Positions 21,675-34,200 of a DNA stretch of 64,000 nucleotides are shown here, in pieces; positions within the stretch are counted from its first letter, which is position 1, and each line of letters starts with the position of its first letter. Source of the stretch: Carcinoscorpius rotundicauda (Eukaryota; Arthropoda; Merostomata; Xiphosura; Limulidae); NCBI GenBank assembly GCA_011833715.1, contig CM022405.1:22077466-22141465 (forward strand), read 5' to 3'. Under the pieces are notes generated by a model. It worked only from the letters and a program-made list of their open reading frames with translations, searched no databases and was not told where the DNA came from. The position numbers were made by a program, and so were the translations under genes.

Positions 21675-22330
21675 TTAATTTTTTTATTAAATCCAGTAAC
21701 TATTAATTTTTGTATCTCTATTTCAACATTATTGATAAAATATTGTAATTTACTATAAATTTTACAATATTTGAATAACTGCGAAGTTATAATGCTTACG
21801 ACAGAAAGGTAAGGTACATTACTATATAGTAAACCATGAACTGGCAAAGCAAAATATTTTCATTTATGTCAATTATTTTAATTTTTAAATCTAAATAATT
21901 TATTAGTGTATTAGATATTGAAGTATTTTCAATTTTTAATTCTGCTTGATAAATAGTGTTAATAACATTATTTATCTCAGGATTATTTATTTTAACTAAA
22001 TCACCTACATATCTGTAAGTTAAGGTAAAAATATCCGAATTTCTGAAGTTTTCAATAAATCTATTCTCATATTAGTAAAGATATAAATTTGCTACATAAG
22101 TAGAATAATTAGCTCCCATTCGAACTCCTATTATTTGTTAAAAAATTACTGAAAAATGTATAAGTATTATAAATACAGAAACTTTTATGTTTTGAAGCTA
22201 AATATTCTTTTTTCCACTTTCATAAAATGATAACAGAATTGTTCTATTAATGAATGTAAAACAAAGATTAAATCTTTTAACGTAATTGCGGTGTCCAATG
22301 TGATAAAATCACATGTTTGAAAACAAATTT
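21675..22330 (-). mobile_element. Decayed reverse-transcriptase element, copy 1
   Basis: Minus-strand translation, with stops and shifts, shows an RT core. In order I see DFITLDTAITL (the 'DFTxLYTxI'-type block), QIIGVRMGANYSTYVANLYLY and RYVGDL, where the catalytic YxDD box has lost one Asp. INYLDLKI follows. It aligns with the copy at 59515 in the opposite orientation. These blocks belong to a Penelope-like or related RT family; I cannot settle the class. No endonuclease domain was seen. It is clearly non-functional. Confidence 0.75.
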
Positions 22331-24034
22331 TTGTTTTTATTTTTTAAATATTTTAAAATATGTTAATTATTATTTACTATCTAAAATACATATATATATG
22401 ATGCTTTTTTAGCCTCAACGTTTCTTTTTAACTAGGTATTATAACATTTCATTAAAGCAATAACCACTGGTTGTCTCTTTTACTATGGAAGTTAAAATTT
22501 CTCATTCATGTCAGTTCAAACTACTATCACAGTCGCTCTATCTTATATTAACAGGAAGCTTTAATTTGGTGTGAATCGATGGTGAACTGCATTGTTTTTT
22601 AATGTTGGCAGCATAATTCCTGTGAGACTAATTGAATCACCAATAGCATAATTGCACGAGACAGTCAAATGAGGACAAATTGTATTTGATGGATCGATAA
22701 TCGCTCAAAATTTCGTATAAAACGAATTAAATTACAATTTTATGTTTTAGAATGCAAGCCAACTTTGAAGATACGCAGGTTTAGATAATTGATAAAATGT
22801 ATTAGAGTTGTTTGTAGATTGCAGTCAAACTAGTGTATAGCTGCTCCGTTTCAAGAAAAAAAGAAGTTATTTTAAATTTAAAAAGTCTTCTATTATAGTT
22901 TTCAAATACTTCACAATCTTACGAGATCAAAAACATGTTTAAATAAAACAAAGTACGAAACTACACTAGAAACACTTAGAGGAAATATAGAAAAATTGCT
23001 ATAATTATCTTTTAATTAAATTTATTTTATCTATTATACATCAAAACTTAAGAGGGTTTTAGTATTGATATATATATATATGGTGTGCATAATGTGTTAT
23101 TATATTAAGCGAAAGGTTTCCTAGGCAGTAGGTAATATGTGTGGCAGACAAAATACGAAAATCAAACGTTATTTTAGCTTCTTCTAGTTTGAACTCGGTA
23201 ATAAACAAAAAGAAAACAACCAAATCTGTAGTAAAATGTGATTTTAATGAGCGTTTTTTCTGTGTGCTATTATTTTCCATCCAAAACACGCTACTTTTCT
23301 CCTCTATTAAAGAATATTTATTTATAGTGCATTCTCAGAATCTATCTTCTCTATATGAATGTAGCACGAATTCGTGTAGTTATTAGTTATTCTCACGAGA
23401 GAAGCACTTTTTGTTTTGTACGATTCTATTATTTTACCATCATATCGGAAAAATAAAATATCATGAATGAAAATGTACACTAAGTAAATAAAATACATAA
23501 CATAATAACGACTTGATTCAGATCACGTTCTTGTATAAATTATCATTGATAATTCTTTGTACTCAAAACATGGACAAGTATGCATTCAAAAGATGATACA
23601 TGATTTGGAGCAGACTTAAAAATAACAGAAAAAATATTTTAGTTGCAAATTGTGTTTTTATTAAAAGCACGTTCTGAAATTGGCTATTTTGTAAATTTAT
23701 TAGAAGCTTATACTCACTACGAGAAATTTATGGCCATATAAAATCGAGTCACTCCACAAACTGACAGTAACATTTGAGTCATTTTGAAAAGTGACTGATT
23801 TGTAAATGTGTCAGTAACTTTTATAACGAAGGTGATTAGTTTTGTAAGAAATTATAAGGATTTTCTATTCTCAACCTCTAAATAAAGAATATGTAAGTAT
23901 TAGTAAGTATTATTTTTTGCTAAAACTCAAACACTGATGTATTGAAACAAAGTGGGATTTATAAGAGTAGTGTTCCAGGTTCTCTCCTGTATTGGAACTA
24001 TATTTGTTATTCTTGATGACTAGAAACCCACTTG

Positions 24035-24136
24035 AAATAAAAATATATCTCAGAACGGCTAGTATGGATAATAACACTAACTGATAAGTAAAAGTGTTGA
24101 TACCCATACCAGCCGTTCTTAGATATATTTATATTT
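24035..24136. repeat. Inverted repeat, ~44-bp arms, ~14-base loop
   Basis: Left arm 24035-24078 (AAATAAAAATATATCTCAGA..) pairs with right arm 24093-24136 (..TTCTTAGATATATTTATATTT). The core AGAACGGCTAGTATGG / CCATACCAGCCGTTCT is nearly perfect. No coding content. Confidence 0.82.
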
Positions 24137-24230
24137 TGTTATTGTTCCTCGTGCTCAGTTCTAGTGGCTATCATTTCACACTGTTGCCTCAACTAAGTCA
24201 GTTCAATGTTAAACATAAATATGGCTATCG

Positions 24231-24342
24231 TTTGCTGTTTCTATTTAAGCACAAAACTACACCATGGGCTATCTGTGCTCTATCCACCACTAGTATCGAA
24301 ACTCATGTTTTAAAGTTGTAAATCCGCAGACACTAAGAGGCC
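24231..24342 (-). mobile_element. SINE-B, diverged
   Basis: TATTTAAGCACAAAACTACACC, GGGCTATCTGTGCTC and AGTATCGAAACTC (B-box complement) to CGCAGACACTAAGAGGCC. Confidence 0.82.
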
Positions 24343-24619
24343 ATAAACATTTAAAATAAAAACCAAGAGCTATGCTGCCGAATGGAAATGGTGTGTGATT
24401 CAAGTTTTATAAAACGGTTAATTCGTTGTTTGGCGCTTATTACCGCAAAGCAATTGGGCTATCTGCGCCAAAAAACCGGTAAACGAAATAAAAGTGATAT
24501 TATTAAAACATGTAAAACGAGACCAGTATGAAAGAGAACAGTGTAAAAAATTCGTATTCAAAACTTAAATAGAATTAAAAAAGCCAATGACGTTTCAAAA
24601 TGTTTAAGCGCAAGTAAGA

Positions 24620-26740
24620 TGAATAAGCCGGGAGCCAAGCATCAAGAAAAACATTCTCCTGTGAGATCCGGAGCAGAAGGGAGATGGCGAGGTACCACAT
24701 AGTGAATATAATCAAGTCTAAGTCATGTACTTCCTGGCTGATGAAATGGAAGCTTCAGTTCCACCAGTGTAAAGAGGCGATTATAGCCATAAAGAAGATC
24801 GGCTCAAAAGAAAAGAGGAAATCACTCCGATCGAGCTTTGTTAGACAAGAAGTTTAGGGGAGAAACGGAAGTGCTACATGCCATGAGTATCAGCAATGTT
24901 CCTGGTATCAGTAACTTCCTGGTCATTGAAGAGCAAGATCGAAAGAGGAGAAAAGTATAATTTGTACTGACCATCCGAATCTTGCCCCACATTATTTTAG
25001 AACTGGTGTTAGAAGAAATGCTGATTCTGAACTTAATACAAGATTCCTTTTGGCTTTGACTTCTTACCTACCAAGCATGGGCACGAATCCGTTGAAAAGC
25101 AAGTATGAAAGTGTGGGATAACTACGAAAGGTATACCAGGCCAGTTTTTGAGTCTTCTGTGCCATTTGGTAGACAGGATTTCACCACGGATGAGGATACT
25201 GTGGGAAACATTTCAAGATTTTAGAAATAGATTGAGCAACTGTCTGGACAATACAGTCAGTCACTGCTGCCACGCCGTCGTCTACCGATGGCACACACAC
25301 AACAGGAGGATCAAGTTCTGAGAGAGCAGTGAAAAGGGGCCAGTTGGCATGGTCCAGCTTACATCAAGGCACGCGGGTTGGGTGCATCGACCACCCCGCC
25401 AGTCTCTCTCAAAATGAAAGGGGAAATGACCACTCTCTCTTGGTGGGTCATTGTCAACTCTCCAAGAAAGGATAAGGGAACAGATAGAAATATCAACGAC
25501 AGTAAAAGACTGATAAAACACATGATAATAAGTATAGAAATCAATATTGAAAACAGAAAGGTTGTGATCTGAGATCATATGTTCTACAGAATAACTATTC
25601 CCATCAGTGTCAGCACCACCCTTGAGGTAGCCATTAAAGTACCCCAGGATTAAAAATAGAGATGACAACTGTTCAACGAGAGCATCAACTTCTTATTGAT
25701 CATAAGTCTTTCCAGGAGACAAGTAGAAAGAAAAAACAGCGATGATATCGCCTAATGAAACACGGATGGCAACGGCCTCCGAGGGTGTATCGAGCTGAAA
25801 CGACAAGGTGGGCACATGCTGGTCAGCCAATCGTGCCATTCTTCCATGCACTCGTCGATTACACAAATTGTCATTCTGGTTGAAAGAAAACTATAAAAAG
25901 ATAATTGTATGGGCAGTTTTCAGAAAGGTTTCCTGTAATTAAAGGCATACAGGATGGTATGAATCAATGAAATAGTTAAATTTCATTCAAATTAGAAAGA
26001 AAACCTTGAAAGTTCCATTGTGTTAATGTGACTATTTTTATTTACGTTGAGGAGAAATGGGTAAATAATCCTTTAGTGTACAACCACGTCGTTTATCTTT
26101 ATTAGAAAGAGATCTTCGGCCTCCGTGGATTCTGCCCTAAATCGGATGGGCAAGTCTTCATCAGACGTAGAATTCAGCGACTGAGAGCGAGAACGAATAA
26201 TCGTTCAACAACTTGGAACTGGTGAAGATGAAGTAGAATATACGCCAAAAGCAGGGGCTAAAGGAAGTGAATCCAAGCAGTCATTGGAAGGAATTGTAAG
26301 AACAGAGACAAGATTAGAAATGTTCTTGTCAACACGCTTATTTAAAGAGGGCAAAAGCCTCTGTACATGGTTTGAAAACAACTCTGTTGTAAACATGGAA
26401 AGATTTGTCTGCACTCCAAATGAAGTAGTGGAATTTAGTGCAGCATCATATGTCTCAGATGGGGGTGGGGACAATAACGTCCAAGCCTTGGGATAAGAAA
26501 TGTTGTAAACCATTTCCAAACCTCTTTTTCTTCCGCCCACCTAGGGCAAAAACGAAATTAAAAGCTACTACAATTAACACAGTGAGAGTCCAGTTCGCAC
26601 TCGTTGGCTTCATCACAAGTTTATAAAGAGGTAAATAGAAAAGGCTGAAGCGGTCGTAAGTATTGTTTGCCACTAAACGTATTTTCCATCACGCCTACTA
26701 CAAGTTCATAAATGTCAACTTCAGGCTGTTGTCGTTTCTA
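24620..26740 (-). pseudogene. Decayed Jockey-like LINE (ORF1 end, endonuclease, start of RT)
   Basis: On the minus strand, from high to low coordinates: a gag-like zinc knuckle (HCVNCSSF, about 26560-26600); ORF1 C-terminal sequence rich in Ser/Thr/Pro (26205-26540) containing YDAALNSTTSFGVQTNLSM; an ORF2 start near 26030 (TQWNFQGFLSNLNEI); an AP-endonuclease (EN) domain with LFLILGYFNGY, where the usual Asp of GDFN is Tyr, and SDHNLSVFN (25282-25668); then a post-EN region and the beginning of the RT (WGKIRMVSTNYT..., ending near DAWLP). Many stops and frameshifts interrupt it. RT core and 3' end are missing. Family assignment rests on motif order and remembered Jockey-type proteins. Confidence 0.85.
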
Positions 26741-27572
26741 ATTTTTTCAAACAGTTTGTTTGTTAAGATTTAGCTTATCGCAATAAACTTACAGAAATAA
26801 ATAAAAATCTTTGATTTTTTCCCAATAGTAAAAATGAAGTAAACGATCTAACTAGCAGATATCTGTTATTCTTAGCTCAAGCTGTTTATTATAGAACTGT
26901 TTCTATGGTATAAACGACAAACAATTTCACATTGATTCATTTGTATAAGATTTGTCAGAAACCCGGGTTGTTCTTTCTTTAACAATAACGTAAGAAAGCA
27001 AGGTACTTTCTTAATATACGGTTGAGTTTGTTTTAGAAACAAAATAAGTAATTCGAATGTTTCAAAAAATAGTTTTGCGAAGTTAAATGAAGTTCGTTTT
27101 CTTTCCAAATTTCAGTGCATTTGTGAGAACTATATGGTAGACGCTAATCCTTTGTTCGAGACAAAAGTTATCTAATACAAGTTCCATCATTCAAACATAA
27201 TGTTAGAATATCGGACGAAAGCGTTTCAAATGAAAAATAAAATTCAAACATCAACTTTCATTTGAAGTTGTTTTTCGAGGAAACGTTTTACATTTGAAAA
27301 AAAATCGTTGTAAATATTTCCAGCAAAATCAAAAATGAAAACTTTGCGAAATAAAATAATACATTTATTTTAAAACAGGTGATAATTTCAATTATTTTAA
27401 CCTCTTTACATATAAAAGATGAAATTTTTATACGTGCCTAATTACGAGTAAAGTAAATTTTAAGGTTTAATAGTATTATTAAAGAAAAATGAAACAGAAA
27501 AAATATAATACAAAAAGCTATATCGCATTATGCAACAAAACTACGCTAGTTATATACTTTATCCCTTATCGA

Positions 27573-27843
27573 CGGCCCAGCATGACCAGGTGGTTGAGAC
27601 ACTCGACTCGTAATCTAAGGGTCGCGGGTTCGAATCCCCATTACATCATGCATACTCGTCCTTTTAGACGTAAAGGCGTCATAATGTGACGGTCAATCCT
27701 ACTATTCGTTGATAAAAGAGTAGCCCACGAGTTGGTAGTGGGTGGTGATGACTAGCAGCCTTCCCTCTAATATTGCAATGCTAAATTAGGGACGGCTAGC
27801 GCAGATAGTCCTCGAGTAGTTTTGCGCGAAATTCAAAGCAAAC
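27573..27843 (+). mobile_element. SINE-A, 'ACGTAAAGGCGTCATAATG' subfamily
   Basis: Complete copy with intact A-box-like (GACCAGGTGG) and B-box (GGTTCGAATCC) sequences and the diagnostic GACGTAAAGGCGTCATAATG also seen at 10161. It ends GCGCGAAATTCAAAGCAAAC. Confidence 0.9.
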
Positions 27844-28610
27844 CACACTTTATGTCATCAAAATATCATCTCACCAAATTTTTTGTATAAGTGGTATCAT
27901 AGTCTTGCTCGAAAGTAAATTTATAAATTCAAGCCTGGCGATTTGTGTTCCTGAGTAAATGCTGTGATGGCTCAAAATCTTATATTTGTTTTTGCTGTCA
28001 AGGTGCAACCAGTTTCATGTAAGTTATCGACACGGGTAGCCGTGATGCAGTCACAAATTCGTATTGATTTCCCACCATATTTCTCTGTAAATAAGGTACA
28101 TATAATATGTATGACACTATTTTCCTCTCCAACGTCAAACAAACTTTTGTTCCTTGTTATTGAACACGTTTAATTTGGTTTAATTAGTTAAGAGCACGTG
28201 TTTCCACCTTTTCTCATTTGATAATTGGGGGTCGAATGCTCATTTCAACCTTTCTGTTTAGGCACATCTTATTAGAGGCAATTTTCGCGCAGCTGCACGT
28301 CCATCGAGATTCCTTCAAGCTTAGTGTTAGCTATACTCTTATGGTTAAAACCACGAAAGCTACCGAAGAATTAGGAATGAATAAGTATAATATTTTCTAT
28401 GAAAATAACATAAACTATAGATGTCCCACATTCCCACACGTATAAATTCCTTTAAATGTATCCATTTTTCAGATTCCAAATAAAAATATATCAAAATAGT
28501 GTTTCAAATATATCTTTTGTGTCGCTCAACTTACTGATCGAGAGCCTTTACTTCAATATGATATACAATTAGTTCCGCAAGACAACAAGGAACAGAGATT
28601 TTCTAAAACT

Positions 28611-28866
28611 GGCCTGTCATTGCCAAGCGTGTTAAGGCGTTCGACTCGTAATCCAAGGGTCGCACCAAACATGCTCGCCCTCCTAGCCGTTGGGGCGTTA
28701 TAAAGTGACGGTGAAACGCACAATTCGTTGGTAAAAAAGTATCCCAAGAGTTGGTGGTGGGTGGTGATGATTAGCTGCCTACCCCCTAGTCTTACACTGC
28801 TAAATTAGGGACGGCTAGCACAGATAGTTCTGGAGTAGCTTTGCGCGAAATTGAAAAACAAAAACA
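28611..28866 (+). mobile_element. SINE-A lacking the B-box
   Basis: GGCCTGTCATTGCCAAGCG, GACTCGTAATCCAAGGGTCGC, then directly CACCAAACATGCTCGCC. The segment with GGTTCGAATCC is absent, as in the copies at 42990 and 62089. The rest is full length. Confidence 0.88.
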
Positions 28867-30852
28867 AATTTTCAAAAATTCTGTTAATAACAGTGATAAT
28901 TTTACGCACATTTTTCAGACGTTTGCAAAGAACTACTGAAAGATAGAATACTGTTTTATTTTTTACCTGGAACATTACCAATTAAAACTTTTCTTGTAGT
29001 ATGTCACGTTTATAAACTTTATGTCGGCTTCGCTCTTTCTGATTGGTAGTTGAACAAGAACAGCAAAGCATATAAGTACTATAAGGGATCTTGTAGTGTG
29101 CCAGTCCCCCAAAAAATGTGTAAAAAAATAGATGCTATTTGATTAAGTGTGTAAGCAAGCAATGTTGCATGAAATATATAAATATAAATAACTGGCATAA
29201 AGTTCCAATGTTGAGGGCAGTGTCATAACGATTATGTACTTAAGCTAGAGCACTTAGTCTTGTTTTTTTCAGTTTTGTGTACACTTCAGATAATTATTCA
29301 ACCGGCAGGGAGCAAATGCCGAATGTTCACATCATATATTATTTTAAGCCAGATTATTTGCAATAGGTGTCTGTAACTTCTTAGTGATAAATTTCAGCAA
29401 TAAAAAATAACAATACACTCCACCTGGTTTAACCTTAAAATAGCAACACGGACTCGTGATTCCAGTTGCAAAGTGTCAACAGAACCCATTGGATGCAATA
29501 TTTCAAACCAAAAAATGCTAATACTTCATCATGAGAAAATAAACTAAGTAAAAAACACGTTAAATACCATAAATAGTTGTGCTGTTACTACATAAGCACA
29601 TTTTTTTTACATCACGAAAATAAGGGATTCCGCCGAAATCCCACCCCACCTGAATACATGCATGTTATACGTGACAAACACAGAACAAACTAATAGGATA
29701 AAGAAACTGATGAATGATAGCTGGATAGATAACAATATATAATAATAAAAATTTTAGTCAGAAATACATAGGTAGTTGGTTTAACAAAGAGGTAAATATC
29801 AAGCCAAAATACACGTGGGTAATTAAACAATAAATAAACAAAAGACAGCCAGACATCTTCACTGTGAGGCGCATTGCTAAACGTCACACACACATACTCT
29901 TTCTGTCGGAGTTCAGCAAGTGGTATCTGGTGCTTACGTCATCGCGTAGCAGGATTCCGTGAGAATACACAGTTGCTCATGTTGTTTTCTTACGTTAAAA
30001 ATATCCGACGTAAATAGTTTTTCCCAGAAAGGCATACAAATAAATAACAAGTACATCGTAATGAAAAAACAAAATATTTTGTAAGTATTCATATAATTAC
30101 ATCCAAAGATTTGCGAAGACTGTCCCTTTATCATCATTTTACTGGAATATATATATTACGAACTGGGAAAGAAAATTCTTCATCTGAAATGAAAACAGCA
30201 ATTAGTTTTGTATGATTAAAAGGCAGTTCATTTCATTTCCTGTTCAAAAAACATATCAGTGTCTGCATCTCAGGATACTGTAACAAACGATTTCCTATAC
30301 AAATGAATCTTTTTACTGGCCAAAACATTGATTTCCAAACATTACGTACGTTCACATAATATAAATGCAGATTTAGTATCAAATAATAAATATGTATATA
30401 TATATAAATGCATGTGCCTGTTACATATCGTATTTTTTCATTTAGTTATTCCAACAAAATCAGACAACCATAGCAAGAACACGTGTGACAGTTTGCTGAT
30501 AGAAGAGACGAGGAAGATGTTTTTATGATGTTCAAACTAACCCTGTAATGATTCTTATATAATCGAATGCTAAGATTTACCCACTATCTTATACTGCATC
30601 TACAACCCTAACCATGAACTCTCAGATTACCACACCTGTACCATGTCTGGCCGTGTAATTTTTAAATATACATCAATTAAATGAAATGCTACTGGCATAT
30701 TTTTTTTAACTACACTTATCCATACTCTGAAAATATATGATAATGACGTTCGTAGAAACCGGATGGAAATACCTGATAAAATATTGTTCATCGCTTATGT
30801 AGAATATATATATATATATATACATATACACACACTCACAAAAATATCCTTG

Positions 30853-30972
30853 ACCCCGTGGTTAAGGCATTCGATCCCTAGTCAAGGCGTGCCCTTTCAC
30901 GTTATAACGTGACGGTAAATTGGTAAAAAGAGTAGCCTAAGAGCTACCAGTGGGTAGTGATAACTAACGACC
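30853..30972 (+). mobile_element. SINE-A, strongly rearranged
   Basis: GACCCCGTGGTTAAGGC, GCCCTTTCACGTTATAACG and AAGAGTAGCCTAAGAG are recognisable with large internal losses. It lies directly before another SINE-A. Confidence 0.65.
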
Positions 30973-30979
30973 TAGTGTG

Positions 30980-31229
30980 AAAAGTCGTAATTCGAGGGTC
31001 GAGCGTTCGCGCCCGCGTCGCGCTAAACATGCTCGCCCTCCCAGCCGTGGGGGTGTATAATGTGACGGTCAATCCCACTATTAGTTGGTAAAAGAGTATC
31101 CCAAGAGTTGGCGGTGGGTGGTGATGACTAGCTGCCTTCCCTCTAGTCTTACACTGCTAAATTAGGGACGGCTAGCACAAATAGCTCTCGAGTAGCTTTG
31201 TGCGAAATTCCAAAACAAACAAACTCTTT
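30980..31229 (+). mobile_element. SINE-A, GC-rich-head subfamily, 5'-truncated
   Basis: Begins in the anticodon region (AAGTCGTAATTCGAGGG) and has the GC-rich head segment GCGCCCGCGTCGCGCTAAAC and GGGGGTGTATAATG shared with 5044 and 9511. The tail is AAAACAAACAAAC. Confidence 0.9.
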
Positions 31230-34200
31230 ACCTTATTATACCGTAAAATTAGGTTCAAAGATAAAAATAAGTAAAAAATTACATATTCGCCTTCATTTTC
31301 TCTTATTCTTCCTTATGTACAAATCATCATTTTCTTAGAACGTCTACGTAATATTTGGTTGAACCAAATTTCACCGTGATAATAATCAGATGCCAGAAAA
31401 TATTTTATTCCATTGGTTGAAAAGTAGAATATGAAACTGGTTTAAAGATGTTGACAGGGCATTAAGCTAATATTACAGGTCAAGACAGATGAATAAAGAC
31501 ATATTCGTACTCTTGGAACAGACTTCAGTCATCAATATCAGTGAATTGTTGAATTAATGTCTCAAAAGAGTCATTGCCCATCTAGGTAGAAATGCCTTAG
31601 GGGGGACATGATTGGTAACGATGTTCACAATCACTGTGTATACTTTATAAAAAATTAAACGTTGCAGCTACTGTTACAAAAGTGTTCCACACGTTATTAA
31701 CTTACATTGTTGGGCTCACGTGTTTTCTTTTATACTAGATTCGGTATAATACAAAGTGAAACATTAACGTAGGCCAGATACTAGGCTATCAATTACTCGT
31801 TGTTCACAATTTACTCTCGAAACATTACTGAAGAGAAGTTTTCTTCAGTGCAAATGAGATATGTTTTTTTTAACTAACTGTCTGCTCATAATGTGGTTGT
31901 AAATAATTTAAACTTGGCCACTAAATGAATCGACCAACGAAAACAGTCTGGCATCTGTTGCACTTTATAATATTGTCCAATTGTATCTTTCCTAGCCCAA
32001 TTTACTTTTTTAATATTAACAAGTAATCCATTTCTATTATTTTTACTGACAAACAATGATGGCTAGTGTTATTAACCAGCCATTCAAATAAATGATTTTT
32101 GGTGATGACTTTCGTATTAAAACGAGCACCGATTAATATTTCTTTCATACGCACGACTTTGTACTCTCTCGTATAAAATGAACGTTTCAGGCTGCCAAGT
32201 TCAGTTCATGAAAGTTAAAATCAGTCAAAACTATAATTTTCAGCGGAACATGTTATGGGTGTTTGGATGAGTTATAAATAGATGTGATTAATAACATAAA
32301 TTAACCGATATAAGGTCGAGAAAACTGAAAGCTTAATAGCTCTAAACTTTCTTTCACTAAGTAAAAGTGAAATACTGTTTGACTATAAACAATTTCTACA
32401 CGAATACCTTTCATACCATTAAAAAGGAAACATATTTGGATAGTATTTCGTATCCTTGAAGAAGAAATAGGCTTATACTTTAGTTTTCAACGTTATGGCT
32501 CCAGTTTCAATGGCCTTGTTTATCTTCAGAAAAAGTCGTTGATTTTCAGGTGTGGCTCTAAGTGTTTGGACCGTGAACCAATTTTATCTTAAATCCTTAT
32601 ATATAATCTTGTTAACAGTAAATTAGGATATTCAACTTGATTACAAGGGCTTGTTTGGTAGAAGGGTTCTTTTTACAGCCAAAAACTTTACTTATGAATA
32701 AGGACATTGGCTAAGAATCCCTGGAAAATGTTATTACTCCAAGTGGTATTTTCTGTACGTTTTCTATTCAAAAAGACATCAAAGACTCTCCTCTTGGAAA
32801 GTTTGTGATTACTTTGTATCTACATCATTTAACTCTCGCTATATGAATATATTTTCTCATAAAGAGCTGCATTAAATATTCATGTCATAAATCTATCATG
32901 GTGATGAGGCAATGATGAATGATTGAAAACTGAAAGTGAATAATATACATGAAACCTACGCGTACCACCCGTTGCGAATTTATTTTTTTTATGGCACTTG
33001 TTTTTATGGTAAAGTTACTACGGCTATTTCCTACCCTCTCTAATGTTTTCTACTGACCAGAAGGGGAAAGCAACAGCACGTTACTACCGACCATCCACTC
33101 TAATGAATTGATTTTTACTCTCATAATACACCCAAAGCTTGAAGTGTGAGAAATATTTTATGGTATTTTGCAGAATCGGACCTGTCTCTCAAGATCAACC
33201 ACTTTATAAAGCCAACTCGTGTCCTACTCGTGGTGAAAACATTTTCCTATATCACCATATACATATTGTTTTTATAAAGCATGATTAGACTTTATATATA
33301 ATTTAAGGTAATAGGTGTTAATTGACAAGAAATATATACATTTTATTTCCTGTTTTTGCTATTTTTTGCTATATATAAATTATATTGTTTTATATAAATA
33401 TCACACACCTTCGTTTCGTATAGTGCGTGTCTTATCTCTGCAAAATTCTAATCTGGATCGCAAGAAATCTTGTTGAGGTCATGTAGTAAATTCAATTTAT
33501 TGGTTACTTTCTGTAGCCTCTTTGATTAAGAAAATGTTGCTACTATTTCCTAATTACATTATATCCTGCTTCATCCAGTACACGCCGGACTACCTTGCGG
33601 CATTCACGTAGAGCAAAGAGATTTCCATGTTTCAGTGACCTATTCTGTAATTGGTCAGGTATAGAAAGAATATGCTTTATGATTGTTCATTTGATGCTTT
33701 CAAACAAATTCTATCTTCGAGATGAGAAGTATTATCTCTGTTTTGAAAAAGCCAAAACGTGTTATAAAAGCCTAATCCACGACTTTAAAGTTCTTCACGT
33801 TTCTGATCGTGTGCTGTTCTAGTTCAACTACAACCATTGTTCTCTTAACTACAATTTATATCATTTTATTTTAATTCAGCCTCTCTCATGTTTAATAGTC
33901 AGACCACTACTCAGTCATCCTTTATTTGCGGCTAGTATTTCGAGGGTAAGGCCAGATGGTTAGGGCGCTCGACTCATAATCTGAGAGTCGTGTGTTCGAA
34001 TCCCTGTCAAAACAAACATGCTCTCCCTTTCAGTCGAGGGGGCATTATAATGTGATGATCAATCCAACTATTCGTTGGTAAAAGAGTAGTCTAAAAGTTG
34101 GCTGTGGTTGATGATGGCTAGTTGTCTTTCCTCTAGTTTTACACTGCTAAATTAAGAATGTCTAACGCAGATAGCCAACGTGCAACTTTGTGCGAAATTC

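Larger units (their letters stand above)
22331..24619. other. Mostly nothing identified
   Basis: AT-rich DNA. Recognisable items are the inverted repeat at 24035, a SINE-B copy at 24231 and a 45-base SINE-tail fragment near 24423-24469. Confidence 0.5.
26741..30804. other. Gene-free stretch apart from two SINEs
   Basis: Holds SINE-A copies at 27573 and 28611. In 26741-27572, 27844-28610 and 28867-30804 I see only AT-rich sequence and short chance frames. Confidence 0.5.

Noticed and set aside
27573..27650. tRNA gene suggested by good A- and B-box sequences and a CTCGTAA anticodon-like loop
   Set aside because: It is the head of a SINE-A; the anticodon and acceptor stems do not pair properly and it continues into the SINE central domain.
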